Shown here in pieces: positions 1 to 11,060 of a stretch of 64,000 nt of DNA. This DNA is from Siderastrea siderea (taxonomy: Eukaryota; Cnidaria; Anthozoa; Scleractinia; Rhizangiidae): assembly GCA_964030785.1 (NCBI GenBank), contig OZ034972.1:54213538-54277537 (forward strand). The letters run 5' to 3'. A program made the translations under genes and the position numbers. Each line of letters starts with the position of its first letter. Position 1 is the first letter of the stretch. A model generated the notes under the pieces. It had not been told where the DNA came from, did no database searches, and was given only the letters and a program-made list of their open reading frames with translations.

Positions 1-2183
1 AAGAACTTTGTAAAATGCTTTTGAGGGGTTTATGTTATCGCCTATTTTCAAATTGCTCACAAAAAGATTAAGAAAAGGCCAAGTGTCCCTTAACCAATTG
101 GCCAGGATTGTAGCTTTGTAACACAACATTGAACGTTTAAACGAATTTGAGAATCGTTCAGGGGCAAGTTTTACGGAATGAAAAAATAATTCACCGCGCG
201 GTGAATATGCTATTGTGGTCACTATTTCCAAGTTCTACGCGTTCGTCAACTTGATCGGTTCATTGCTGTTTTACTCTTTGATTCATTGACTCGAAAATAC
301 CATAGATCTCTTCTTTGATGTTAAATTCTTCTTTGCTTTTTTCAAGATGCCAGAGTCTCTCATAGCATTTAGCGTTGCAAATAAGCAATTCGGATCCACA
401 GTTGTGATATTTTGTTGATGTTCTCACAGATTGCCAATTCGATCAGGCGAGGAAGGTCATCTGCACTTTTCCCAAAACTTCTAACCCTTCCAGCAGATGA
501 TTGAATCAAAGCGTCACACAAAAAGCGCTTGAATTCAAATCGATGGCATTTTCCGGTGTCTCAGCCATCATAACATGCCGTACTAAAGTGAAATATTCAA
601 GCCTGCATGTCAAAGACGGAATTCGCGGGAAATTTTATAACGATCATTTTGATTGTTCACCGACAAACAATGCCTCAATGGTGATTGGTAGGTTGCCTGG
701 CGAATAAAACAATGGGAAAGGAATGTTGGCCTCCGTTAAGCAGGCGTTCGTGGGGAGGAGTGTAACACAATCGCCCCTAAGAACGACTGTGTGGGAGGCT
801 ATATCAAAAGATAATTGTAAATTGTTGTATATTACAATTTACTAAACCCATGAAAAAGTTACTAAATATTAATTAAGCCTAAAAGCAGAGCTCCTGGGTC
901 ATTTTAGCCTGCGTGCAGACGTCTCCTATTTCCTTTTTTTTTAAATCTGAATTTACTAACCATTAAAAAAAAATACAGTCAAGCCCGCAATCAAATTTAA
1001 ACCATTACATGGTCAGCAGTCAACTTAACAAAAATGCGACCTCAATACACTTGAGCCCGCGATATGTTCATTGATACTGGTCAGTATTTACCTACTAGAA
1101 GATGGTTTTCAATGTTCTATAAGAAAATAATGCATGCTTGAGGTCTAGAAATGTTGCTAGTGGATGCCTGAGCCGATACAATGTAGGCGAGGGCATTCAG
1201 CACCTTTTTTACACTTCAAAAGTGCATTATTTTCTTATAGGGCATAGGAAAACCATCTTCTAGTTGGTTTAGAATATAGCATAACAACACTTACAAGACT
1301 CGCCGCTGTTTACGGCAGTTACAAATGCACGCAGCATTGGTAAAGTGAAAGTTAAAGTTTATTCTTTTCTTTGACAACTTCTTCGTAAATGAACAAAGAT
1401 ACCAGTTCATTTGTATTTCCAATTCATATTCCTTTCTCGAACTACCAAAAGATTCTGATAGGCTGACAAAGCCAAAAAACCTACTGAATTTTTTAGGCAT
1501 TCAAGTTTGGTCACCTTATTTCAACTTCATTCAAAATTTTTATGCCTTTGTTTCGCAGCAAGTTTTTCAAATTCGCCACTGTAGTTAAGCGTTTCTAGAA
1601 TCCTGCTTGTTTGGTTAAATAATTTCCAATCAATTTCAGGCAGTTTATAAACGATGAAACGGTGGCGTAAAAAACTCCAAAGAAGAACAACAAATTTCAA
1701 TGATTCTTTCTTCACCTGCCGCCTTCCTTGGCACTGTCTAACTTCTTAAATTAAGCACGTAGAACGTTTCTGATGAAAGCTTGCTGTATCAAAGATCATT
1801 TAAACAACAAAACAAGATAATAGCGGCAAAGTCGTTCAGTGAAATTCGTTAAACAATTTACACATCCGGAGTTCCAGGCTTCTATAGCTTTTAGCTATGT
1901 TCTATCAAAAAATATGCCCGCAAGAATTCCATAGCGTCGTGTACAGTGGCTATATTCTAAATTCCATTGTTTTTTTGTCTTGTTTTGCCTATTAAAAACT
2001 ATAACTAATAGATGTGGTTTCACGGTTTATACATGTATGAAATCAGTCTTGCATGACTTGTTTAATTTGGTCACAAAAAAAATGTAAAAGAATGAGTTGG
2101 TCAGGTGACCTGACTGAGTATGGCCTGGTCTAAGAATTATGTACAGCAAGTTAAAAAACATGATACTGTATAAGCGCACTCAC
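1..2183. other. Non-coding stretch, likely intron or gene interior
   Basis: I see no exon with splice sites and no convincing ORF here. Since the proprotein convertase exons on the minus strand run toward position 1, this stretch is probably the intron after its third coding exon; the catalytic-domain exons must lie beyond the window. It contains one foldback repeat (separate entry). Confidence 0.5.
1094..1263. repeat. Foldback/MITE-like inverted repeat
   Basis: The arms, about 42 bases each, begin with CTAGAAGATGGTTTTC and end with its near complement (AAAACCATCTTCTAG). Both also contain an AATAATGC/GCATTATT core. No ORF lies between them. This is a small non-autonomous element or hairpin. 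Confidence 0.6.
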
Positions 2184-5056
2184 AATATACCACATTTGTT
2201 CTAATCCTGGGTCATTAGCATGAAAGCCCATGACTGAATAAGATGAGAGCAAATTGTAAGACTTCAATTCTTGCTGTTCCACCATTTTGACCTGATAAGT
2301 AACAATCATTTAAAATAAATAATTTATTAAATATTGGTGCCAGTACATAATTAACAATAATTTTATTGTTTTTAGTTAATTATTTTCTCCATTGCAGTAG
2401 TTAATGCCTGTTTGGTGTTCACTGTCACAGTCCTGGTATTATAGAGAAAGTTGACAAAGCTTCCAGTAATTATACATGGATGGTTTACAGGAGTACAGTC
2501 AACTCTCTCTAAGACGGACACCACCGGGACCAACTCCAACTGTCCATCTTAGAGAAGTGTCAGTCTTATAGGGAGTTTAGTTACAGTAAAATGACTGAAA
2601 AACGGCAAGGGCGGGACCAACACCAGATGTCTGTCTTATAAAGGTAACTGTCTTATGGAGGTGTCCTCTAAGAGAGAGTTGACTGTATTCAATAAAACAA
2701 CCACAGTAAAGTTGGCCATGCACAGATAGTTAAGGTGGCTGAACACAGTTTTCCAATCTTTAAAGTACCTATCCTTTATTTTGCACTCAAAACCAAACAG
2801 TTGCAGCTGATGAGCTCAAAATTGGCAAGTTACAAGATAAGCTGCTGCATTCGTAATATTTGTGTGCCACTTTACACCATGATGCATTACCATGGCAACA
2901 CAGCTAATTATAAATCAGCCAAAAAGATTGAAATCTTTACCATTTTAGAAAATTCAGTCGGTAGAATTTTTTCATCACTTGTGTACGACAAACATGGAGA
3001 AATTGTGACATTTTAACATTGAAGTTTTAAAGATTTAACAGAGGGAATTCTAATTTTTCGCTGTTTTATGTTTTCATGTATTGTCCTGGAATGTTTAAAA
3101 ATTCCTTTTTTAAATTCCAGATTTTTTGTACAGTAATCAGTAGTTTTCTTGTCTTCTAGAGTACAGCCTTGCAAAATTTCTTAAAAATCTAACGACTGGC
3201 TCGCTAGAAATCACGCCTTTCTGGTAGGACAATAAAATGCCTGATCGCAGCTTTTTGAACAACTATTCTCAAAGCCTTCAGCGGGCACATAGGGACTCGT
3301 ATTAGCATTGAATCTAAAGAGTGCGCGGAAACTGTATTCAGCCACCTTAATGGTACTGATACATTTTACCTCTTTTAAGCTATAAAAACCTAAATTAAAG
3401 TTAACTTACATTTGGCTCAAACACTAGTCCTTTATGTATATGGGTAGTTGGTATATTGGATATTCTTTCAACCATTTGATGTTCAAAACTGTAGTAATTG
3501 TCAACAACCTAAACAAAGAAATAAACTACAGGTAAGTGCTGAATTAATAATACCATGTAAGAAGCACACTCATATCCAATCATACAATCATACAATCACA
3601 GTGCCTTCCTCAAGCAGTAATTGATGCAAAGACTTACATGTACATGTGGAGAATTAGCAGTGGCGGATCTAGGGGAGGAGTTCGGGGGCCCAGACCCCAC
3701 CATATTTTTAGGCCAAATAGAGGCCCATAGTGCCAAGGTAAATTATTTTTGAGAGTGCCTTCCCCCCTTATTCCATGGTCTGGATGATCGCCCCCCTCCC
3801 CCTTATCTGAAGGTCTGGATCAGCCACTGAAAGGTACAGGAGGCAGGAGGTTTGGACACCCCTGTCCCCCCAGGAGTAGTCAATCGATAAAATTTGATAT
3901 CAGAAAATCATTCGATAATTCCATATCTATCGATAAATTGATTTTAAACAATATCGACTTTAGCGGTCAATCAATAGAAATTGAAAATCACAAGCTGACA
4001 AATTGTTAAATTTATTGATTTTATCAGATTTATAAATCGTTATAAAATCGATAAAAATTATCCTGTGTCCGTTGAGACAGCGTTTGATTGTGACTATTTA
4101 AATGTAGATTTCAAAGGCTGCACTGAAATGATTTGTTGACAAGCACTGTACAAGAGACCAAAGAAACTGCATTATGAACCAGGTATCTAAAGCGGATTTC
4201 AAATACAACACATGCCGAGGATATTACTAAAATTCTGCAGAAAAAATGTAGCAATTTTTTATCGATAAACGTTCACGGAATTTGTTATAAGTGTTTCTGC
4301 GAGCTCTATAATATCTTTTGGTGTTTCCATTTTGAAAAATGGTACAATAATTTAGTTTCGATAAATTCGGTATTTATCGATAAAATCGATAGCCCTAATT
4401 CAAAAATCAGCAATTATCAATTACTCACCACAAAATCTTTTATTGATTTTTATCGAATTTCGAAAAAATTAATCGATTTTTATCGATTGTTATCGAATGT
4501 TATGGATTGTCGATATTATCGATTGACTTCTCCGGATGTCCCCCTCCAGTGACTCCTAACTCTTGAAGCTAGCGTAATCGAGGTTTCTTTAGAAACAAGT
4601 CACTTTTGAAATTTAGACTTTTCTGGTATCTCTCGCAAGAGTCTAATGATCCTCAAAATAAACAGCTTTGAAAAACGCAGGCAAACGAGCCACTAAGTCT
4701 ACACATGTATTTATTTTTCATCGTGGTGTAAGATAGGAAAGATAAACGTTTAAAAATAAATTTCTCGTTCTTTACATCCACAGCCGAGGCAAACGAGCCA
4801 CCGGATACACCGTCTTCAAAAATCGCCCTGCACTGTGTAGTTATTAATAGGCCTATAATTTCGAGCAGTAATAACAGAAACTCACCTTCCCTTGGTTTAC
4901 AAAGCCATGTTTTCGTGCCAATCTATTTGCCTCGTCATTATCGCCATCGATTTGCACCGTCCACCGATTCGAGTATTCCAAAGCTTTCGAAAAGCAAATC
5001 ACAGAGCAAGAGACAGCCCAAAATAAAAGGGTTTTAGACTGTATCAATATGGCCAT
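2184..5056 (-). CDS. Proprotein convertase (subtilisin/kexin-like), first three coding exons
   Basis: Coding exons are 5056-4886, 3508-3410 and 2291-2184, all phase 0, with GT donors (GTGAGT, GTAAGT, GTGAGT) and pyrimidine-rich AG acceptors. Exon 1 starts with a hydrophobic signal-like segment (residues about 3-24). It then has the inhibitory prodomain pattern WTVQIDGDNDEANRLARKHGF followed by VNQGK. Exon 2 continues the prodomain (VVDNYYSFEH). Exon 3 has VEQQ and then NDPGLEQMWYI, matching the NDP...QWYL segment at the start of the mature enzyme. Members of this family are secretory-pathway serine proteases that cleave precursors at basic sites. The Asp/His/Ser catalytic exons are outside the window. 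Oddly, no R-X-K/R-R autocleavage motif appears between VEQQ and NDP. Family assignment is strong; orthology within it is not determined. Confidence 0.75.
2494..2687. repeat. Tc1/mariner-type MITE in intron 2
   Basis: The element begins TACAGTCAACTCTCTCTAAG and ends with its near-perfect complement (20 of 21 positions), and the outermost TA is consistent with a TA target duplication. It is 194 bp, non-coding, and sits in the intron between convertase exons 2 and 3. Confidence 0.75.
2730..3350. repeat. TTAA-flanked MITE (piggyBac/Kolobok-like)
   Basis: TTAA is present at both edges (2730-2733 and 3347-3350), directly outside terminal inverted repeats that start GGTGGCTGAACACAGTTT and end in the complement with one or two changes. 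TTAA target duplication is typical of the piggyBac and Kolobok superfamilies. No transposase is visible. The small ORF inside (2735-3016) has no recognisable motif. Confidence 0.7.
3658..3829. repeat. hAT-like MITE
   Basis: The ends are CAGTGGCGGATCTAG and the near complement CTGGATCAGCCACTG (13 of 15 positions). The interior is G/C-rich at its edges. CAGNGGCGGA-type ends are typical of hAT MITEs. It lies in convertase intron 1. Confidence 0.55.
3877..4532. repeat. ATCGAT-rich inverted-repeat element
   Basis: Ends AGTAGTCAATCGATAA and TTATCGATTGACTTCT are nearly complementary. The whole 656-bp interior is studded with ATCGAT/TATCGA words, which makes it locally self-complementary. No ORF is present. 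It is probably a non-autonomous DNA transposon in convertase intron 1. Confidence 0.55.
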
Positions 5057-5090
5057 TTTCTCAGGATCTGGTGAAAGCTTATGCGCCGAT

Positions 5091-5555
5091 CAATTTGAAA
5101 CTTCAACATCCCCCCAGGGTATACCCCGGGCATTTGACTGTGCATCGTGCCCGGGGAGGGGGGAATTTGAACGTTGCCCTGGAAGGGTGGGGAATTTGAA
5201 CTGGATTTATCTCTTGTTCTGGCGTAATACGCCCGTGAGTTTTTTCGGTTTTTGCAGAGTTTGACGGATTTACAAGATAGAATTTCGCCTTTGTTAGTGA
5301 ATAACTCTTTCAAAAGGGTCTTTCAAAGAAGTTTGAAGGTGTCATCACGGCATATCTCTCTCTGAAAGGCACGTAAAGTGTTGATTGAAGACGAAATTTG
5401 TCTTTGAGGAGAGGTAGTTCAATACTAATTGGTGGGGCATTTGAACGGCTTTTTTGCCCGGAGGGGAGGGAATTTGAACAAGCCAATCTTCCAAAGTTCA
5501 AATGCCCGGAGGGTTGCCCGGGGGGGAAGTTGAACTTTCGAATTGATCGGCGCAT
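5091..5555. repeat. CCCGGG-type MITE just upstream of convertase start codon
   Basis: The terminal inverted repeats ATGCGCCGATCAATT / AATTGATCGGCGCAT are perfect over 15 bp. Inside each are CCCCGGGCA-like blocks and ATTTGAA words. The edge lies about 35 bp upstream of the convertase start codon on the minus strand, so the host 5' UTR or promoter must run through the element. The 895-bp insert in the Polinton penton gene has a similar subterminal layout. Confidence 0.6.
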
Positions 5556-5659
5556 TACTTCCTTGTTTAGTAGAGAGGTAAAAAATATGTGGCTCTCGCT
5601 GAGAAGAGTTCAAGTATCCATTTCATCTGTCACGTCCTGACATCACGCTGCAGACAAGT

Positions 5660-5715
5660 CAAAATAAAAGAGTTATCGACTGCATTATTATGGCATTTTC
5701 TCGGGATCTTCTTGG
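5660..5715. repeat. Diverged duplicate of convertase exon-1 start region
   Basis: This segment resembles 5008-5066, which carries the convertase start codon and signal-peptide codons: CAAAATAAAAG, then a divergent stretch, then ATTTTCTC and GGATCT occur in the same order. The copies flank the MITE at 5091-5555. The right copy has no matching open frame. Confidence 0.45.
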
Positions 5716-5730
5716 AAAAATTTGACATTT

Positions 5731-5885
5731 TGCACAGGGCGCAGAGGAGTTATATTTGACCGTAATGCTGGCTAAATTCATCGCGCAAATCGATCTTGTT
5801 TTGAATTCAAAACAATGAACGTGCCTGAACAAAACATGCTATCTAGTTACGCGTCTGGTGAAATTCTATCCTCAAGACAAATAGG
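5731..5885 (+). repeat. Dispersed repeat, copy 1
   Basis: It starts CACAGGGCGCAGAGGAGT and contains ATGCTGGCTAAATTCATCGC. The same block recurs at 6361-6489 in the same orientation and at 24225-24379 inverted. No coding sense is visible in it. The three copies surround the Polinton insertion. Confidence 0.65.
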
Positions 5886-5894
5886 CCGACAATG

Positions 5895-5954
5895 GTCGCC
5901 CGAAGGGCGACGTTATCGGAAAGCGAAGCTTTCCGAAAAGAGGCACGAAGTGCC
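5895..5954. other. Three consecutive mini-hairpins with GAA loops
   Basis: Three perfect short palindromes follow each other: GTCGCCC-GAA-GGGCGAC (5895-5911), CGGAAAGC-GAA-GCTTTCCG (5917-5935) and GGCAC-GAA-GTGCC (5942-5954). All close on a C-GAA-G triloop, a known very stable loop in DNA. The function is unknown. Confidence 0.7.
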
Positions 5955-6360
5955 GAGAAGAAAAAAACGACAAGGGAAGAAACCAAAACCACGTGATTCG
6001 TTCGATGTGGACCGTAACATACTGGTGACGGAAACGGAAGAGGATTTCCTGCATGCTGAGAGGAAGTGAAATCAATTCAAATTCAAAACAACAGCTGATC
6101 TTGACTGATCAGCCGGTAGTTCGTACAACGATGGGAAACATTCTTGGGGAAAACGCTATTTACTGCAAGATAATGGACAGATGAGTAAAAAATTGAAATT
6201 GGAAATGAAATCTCTCTTCAAAAATTGGTGAGAAATTTTAGTACGCGAAGTAACTGATTTTCTGATGAAATGTTTTAAGTCTCAATCGGTGTAAACATGA
6301 AGCTTTGACTAAATATTTAGTGTATTTTATTTAAGGCTTTTGAACAACATCAAATGCAGT

Positions 6361-6489
6361 CACAGGGCGCAGAGGAGTCAGATTTGTCCGAAATGCTGGC
6401 TAAATTCATCGCGCGAATCGATCTTGTTGATTCAAAACAACTGAACGTGACTGAACAAAGCGTCATGCTATATTGTTACGCGTCCCGGG
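6361..6489 (+). repeat. Dispersed repeat, copy 2
   Basis: Second direct copy of the 5731-5885 block, with CACAGGGCGCAGAGGAGTCA, the ATGCTGGCTAAATTCATCGC core and the TGTTACGCGTC end. A Mutator-like foldback element inserted at its right edge. Confidence 0.65.
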
Positions 6490-6490
6490 A

Positions 6491-6635
6491 TAGTCTCATA
6501 CGCAGCCGTTTTTAGTGGCGTCACGCAACGCTCCCCCCACAAACACAAAGGGAAAGGAATGCGGTTCAGTTTTCAGCAGCCGTTTGTGGGGGGAGTGTTG
6601 CGTGACGCCACTAAAAACGGCTGCGTAGGAGACTA
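6491..6635. repeat. Mutator-like foldback MITE with 9-bp target duplication
   Basis: The arms are over 50 bp, starting TAGTCTCATACGCAGCCG and ending in the near complement. The 9-bp direct repeat GTCCCGGGA lies at 6482-6490 and 6636-6644. A 9-bp TSD with long TIRs is characteristic of Mutator-like elements. There is no coding capacity. Confidence 0.75.
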
Positions 6636-6716
6636 GTCCCGGGATAGCGTTGCTAAGCTTTGCGTATGTTCTGAAAGACCGACTTGTCAAGATCGCTTCC
6701 GATCCTGTACATAATG

Positions 6717-6721
6717 CTTTG
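6717..6721. other. Polinton left target-site duplication (CTTTG)
   Basis: CTTTG immediately precedes the left terminal AGTAGTATATAGAG and recurs right after the right terminus (23932-23936). Retroviral-type integrases make 4-6 bp duplications. Confidence 0.7.
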
Positions 6722-7048
6722 AGTAGTATATAGAGAGTCAGACAAATACCACCTGGTCCTCAGGCTTTTATTTTCGTATTTTAAAGCTCCCACCATAATA
6801 AACAAGCCCTTTTGCTCACTTGTTTATTATGTTGGGAGCTTTAAAATACTAAAATAAAAGCCTGAGGACCAGGTAGTATTTGTCTGACTCTCTATATACT
6901 ACTTATTAACTGAAATAAACCACCCAGCATTCAAAAAAAGAAGAAAATATTAAAACGAAGCATCTCCTATTATTTTAAAAAATTCTTTCAATTAGATAAT
7001 CACAAATCTTGTATCATATCAAAAGTTTCTCAATTAGAGCATTACATA
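6722..7048. repeat. Polinton left terminal inverted repeat with tip palindrome
   Basis: This 327-bp repeat matches 23605-23931 inverted with few differences. Its outer 182 bases (6722-6903) are themselves a near-perfect palindrome. Arms of about 85 bp (6722-6806 and 6819-6903) surround a 12-base loop around CTTTTGCTC. The inner part contains an A/T-rich stretch ending GAGCATTACATA. Confidence 0.9.
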
Positions 7049-7070
7049 ACTTTGTTATATTCAAGTTGCA

Positions 7071-10000
7071 ATGTCTGTACTTAACATAAACATTGAAGAA
7101 CTTTTGAAATAACTTGATCCAGCAACGTTACAAGCTTTAGAGCAATTACTTGCAGAGGACGCTCCTGCTGTTCGAAAAATTATTCAGAACATATTGGATG
7201 AACCTATTTCTGAGAAAGTGGAGAAGAGTTTAGATAAACCTTTAATTCCTAAAACTTTTCAACCGACCGCTCCTCCTCGTAAAAGAAGGGGGAGAAAAAT
7301 ACAAGAAATTTTGAGGAAGTTTGATCCAATTTCTCTAGAGAATATCCGAAATATTACAAACTATCAGAATGAGATTCTTGATTTATATGATAATACCGAA
7401 TATGAGGGAGAAGAGGTAAGAGGGCGCCGTTTCATCCGCTGGCGTTTCATTCGAGAACTTGAAAGAGATTTAACATCCGATTTTATGACAAAAATACGAG
7501 AGAAAGTTCATACATCTTTCTGCGTTAGACACATCTTTTCATATCAACTACGCAATATTGAAGACGGTTCGTTAATGGTGATGTACACTAAAAAAGGGTC
7601 GCCTTGGTTTGAACTTTTTTATGAGGCGGAGAAATGGTTGAGTGAGCGGGAAAAAGTACGTCTGGACCCTGACAACATAAATAGAGCGGACACGAAATGG
7701 GTTTTTGAAAACCACTTCAATGTTGATATAAAGGTCATATTTGATCGTCAACCACTTTTAGGTACAGGACCATTACCAGATTGGCTTCGTAATCTTGCAC
7801 ATAACCGTTCGATGCTGGCTTTAGACACTTACAAAGACAACTTATGTTTATGGCGATGTATTGCGGTACACCGCGGTTCAAGACCAGATCGAAGTACAAC
7901 GGCAGCACGGGAGCTTGCTAAGGGTTTCTTTAACCTCATAGTCCAAACGATTGGCGAAAAACTTCGCTCGATGAACTTGATGAGGTTGAAAAACATCTTA
8001 ATAAAAAACAAGTTTTCAAATATTGGTTGGGAATCTGTGTCTATGAGCCTGAACGTATGGAGGATGGTGAAGTGGTATGGCATCTTAGAAGGAACCACCA
8101 GCCAAGTTAACAAATATTTTGACAATTGGAATTTACGAAGGGCATGCTTTCGTTATAAAAGATATTTCGAAGCCTGCAAAAACTTATGCATGTGTTCATT
8201 GCCGTTCAAGATTTACTAAAGCTTGCAACCTTCAACGGCATACCCAAACGTGTGTGCAAGGGAAGACGGTTATTGATTGCCCGGCCGAAAGAGTCGAAGC
8301 ACCGCCGGACAGCTTTCGAGAGGGCTTTTTGTCCAAAACATTCATCTTCTCCGGAATCTCTTCGCTGGCTTGAACAAGAAGCAACACTTCGAAAAATTCA
8401 CATTCACCACGCTGCTTGCGGGCATGGAGGTGAAAGATGGGTTGAGCGTGCGCCTGTAGACGGTTACAACCATGAAACGAAGACTGTTTTTCAATATTAC
8501 GGATGTCACTGGCATGGATGCCGAAAATGTTACCCTTATGATCGAAATAGAATTATTACTCATTATGACCAAACACGAGAAGATAGATTCAAAGCAACTG
8601 TAAAACGTACACAAACTCTTCGAGCTGCTGGCTACCATGTAATCGAGGCATGGTCTTGTGAAGTAGGAAAAAAGAATATTGAGTTGCCACGTACCCAAAT
8701 GCGAAGTTACCCACACGCGATATTGTATGACTTCGAAGCATACGGAGATAAGAATCAAAGAAAATTAAAGAGAATACAGACATGCTCACGATCGAAAACA
8801 CACATGTACCAATTTCGGTTAGCATTGGTGACACCCTTGAAAGTGAACCAATCCACATATGTGAAAGAGACCCCGCGGAGCTGGTTCGCAAGTTTATGGA
8901 AGAACTAGAGAGGCGTGGTAAAAACATTCGGACCAAAGTAAGATCAGCGTTTATACCTGAAGATATGCTGATGCTTACAAAAGCGCAGCGAAGCAAAATT
9001 GAAGAATGGTGTAATCAGGTGCCAGTTCTTGGTTTTATGATCTTAACCTGATAAAAGAACATTTCGCGGAACGTTTATCTTATACAACTGGTAAAGTAAG
9101 ATTAGCAAAAAATGGAAACAAGATCATGTTCATTCTGAAGAACAACTTTCGCTTTCTCGACATCATTAACTACTTAGGTCCAGGTACCAGTTATGAGAAA
9201 TGGGTGAAAGCCTATGAATGTGAAACTGTAAAATCGTGGTTTCCTTATGATTGGTTTGACACTCCAGAAAAACTTGATTTTCGCGGACTTCCGAAATATG
9301 AGGATTGGTATTCGAAGCTGAAGGGCGACTATGTTCTCACGCGGGAGGAATGGGAGGGGTGCCAGCGTCTGTTCAAAGAAAAGGGTATGTGTACCTTCGC
9401 AGACTGGCTGCGTTACTACAATAATCTCGATGTGGCTCCTGGCCTCGAGGCTCTGGAAAAGATGCGTGCTTTCTATACTGATAAGGGAATCGATATTTTG
9501 AAAGACGCTGTTAATATCCCAGGTGTTAGTTTACATTACTTGCTCCGCGGATGTGTTGAGAGGGGCGCGGATCTTTACAGCCCGTGCAAAGAAGCGTATG
9601 AGATGCTGAAAGAAGCTGTTGTCGGTGGCCCGAGTCTTGTTTTCACAAGTTACCATGAAGTTGGAGTCACGAAGGTAAGGTCTCATCGAATAGCGGAACC
9701 CCGTCTTTGCAAAAATATCGTAGGTTACGACGCCAATGCTTTGTACTTATCAACCATGCTTAGAGACATGCCTTGCGGAAAGGGAAGGGTCGTGCATTAT
9801 AATAACGAAGCCGCCTCTCCCATACTAACACAAAGGCTCAAAGAAGGAAAATGGTTTGGATTTGCAGAAGTTGATATAGAGATCCCTGAGCACTTGTGCC
9901 CAAAGTTTGAGGAAATGTGTCCATTCTTCTACAACAAAGAGGTACCAATTGAAACAGTGCCACAGCATATGCTTGATTACCTGAAGCGCACGAAGCGGAA

Positions 10001-11060
10001 CCGCGGAGACGGAAAGAAGTTAGTGGGAGCATTGTCTGCAAAGAAGATATTATTATACGCTCCTCTACTTAGATGGTATCTTGAGCATCGAGCAGTGATC
10101 ACAAATGTTTATTGGACGATTGACTACCAACCAACCAAGATATTCACTTGGTTCGTGGAGCAGGTGACGGAGGCGCGTAGGACTGGAGACGTGGAAAAAA
10201 ACAAGGCGCTGCTGGCTGAAGTGTTCAAGCTGTTAGGAAATAGCGGGTACGGGAAGCTCATCGAAGCTTTGGAGTGGCAAATAAACATCATTTACACCAA
10301 AGACGAGAAGGTAGTCGACAGAGCCTTGCGAAGCGCGTATTTCAGTGATCTTGACGAGATCGGACAGGCGTATGAGCTGGAAAGCCGAAAGCCTCGGATC
10401 ACAATCAGAAGACCATTTCAGGTAGGAATAGCTGTATATCAACTGGCAAAGCTTCGAATGCTTGAATTCTATAATGACTTTCTTGACAGGTATTTTGACA
10501 GACGAGATTTCGAATTGATTCAGATGGACACGGACAGCAATTATATGGCAATCAGCGCAGAAAAGTTGGAAGACATCGTCAAACCAGAGCTGCAAACAGA
10601 ATTTAAGGCAAAAAAGCAAGAGTGGTTAGCTTGGGACAAGTGGAGCAGTCGGACCCCTGGGCTTTTTAAACTCGAGTGTGAAGGCAGCAGAATGATTGCA
10701 CTATGCTCAAAATGTTATTTCGTTGATGAACCTGAGGGCAAAAAAAATAAGTTCAGCACGAAAGGGATGTCAAAGAAACAGAACGAGATTACGTGGCAGC
10801 GTTTCAAATCAGCTTTGGACGACAACAAGGATATGGCAACAAACATTGGTTTTCGCATGAACAACCGGAGGATTGTTAGGTACCAACAGCAGAAGCTGGG
10901 GCTGAGCGCTTACTACGACAAATGCTGGGTATTGGAAGACGGTATTCACACAGAACCGATCGAGTTTCATTGTTACATTGTCGGTGGTAACTGTGTATCT
11001 GGAGGGACAACCAAAAGCTCTTCTCGGACAAACCAGCGTTTTGGTCCGTCAAACAAATAA
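7071..11060 (+). pseudogene. Protein-primed family B DNA polymerase, broken
   Basis: It would replicate the linear element from its ends. The start ATG at 7071 follows TTATATTC, but an in-frame TAA occurs at codon 14 (7110-7112). Frames then change near 7960, 8110, 8330, 8770 and 9040; from about 9060 to 11060 the frame is open. Recognisable in order: a DNLCLWRCIAVHRG segment (about 7835-7880, cysteine-peptidase-like look), a C2H2-like finger (YACVHCRSRF, 8185), the FQYYGCHWHGC block (8490), exonuclease motif ILYDFEAYGD (8725), polymerase motif A YDANALYLS (9725), motif B KLLGNSGYGK (10228) and motif C DTDSNY (10525). The tail overlaps the convergent integrase gene by 88 bp, perhaps because the original stop was lost. 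A pseudogene of a clearly assigned family. Confidence 0.93.
7836..7920 (+). other. Cysteine-protease-like patch in polymerase N-terminus
   Basis: Within the first polymerase fragment the residues DTYKDNLCLWRCIAVHRG precede a region rich in A/L helices (STTAARELAKGFF). DN-x-C-x-x-x-x-x-x-x-H patterns recall cysteine peptidases, though the family is not established here. This part lies N-terminal to the exonuclease domain and is not needed for polymerisation. Confidence 0.35.

Noticed and set aside
5815..6069. 84-residue basic ORF on the plus strand
   Set aside because: Its charged composition comes from the three GAA-loop hairpins and the dispersed repeat, not from a recognisable protein.
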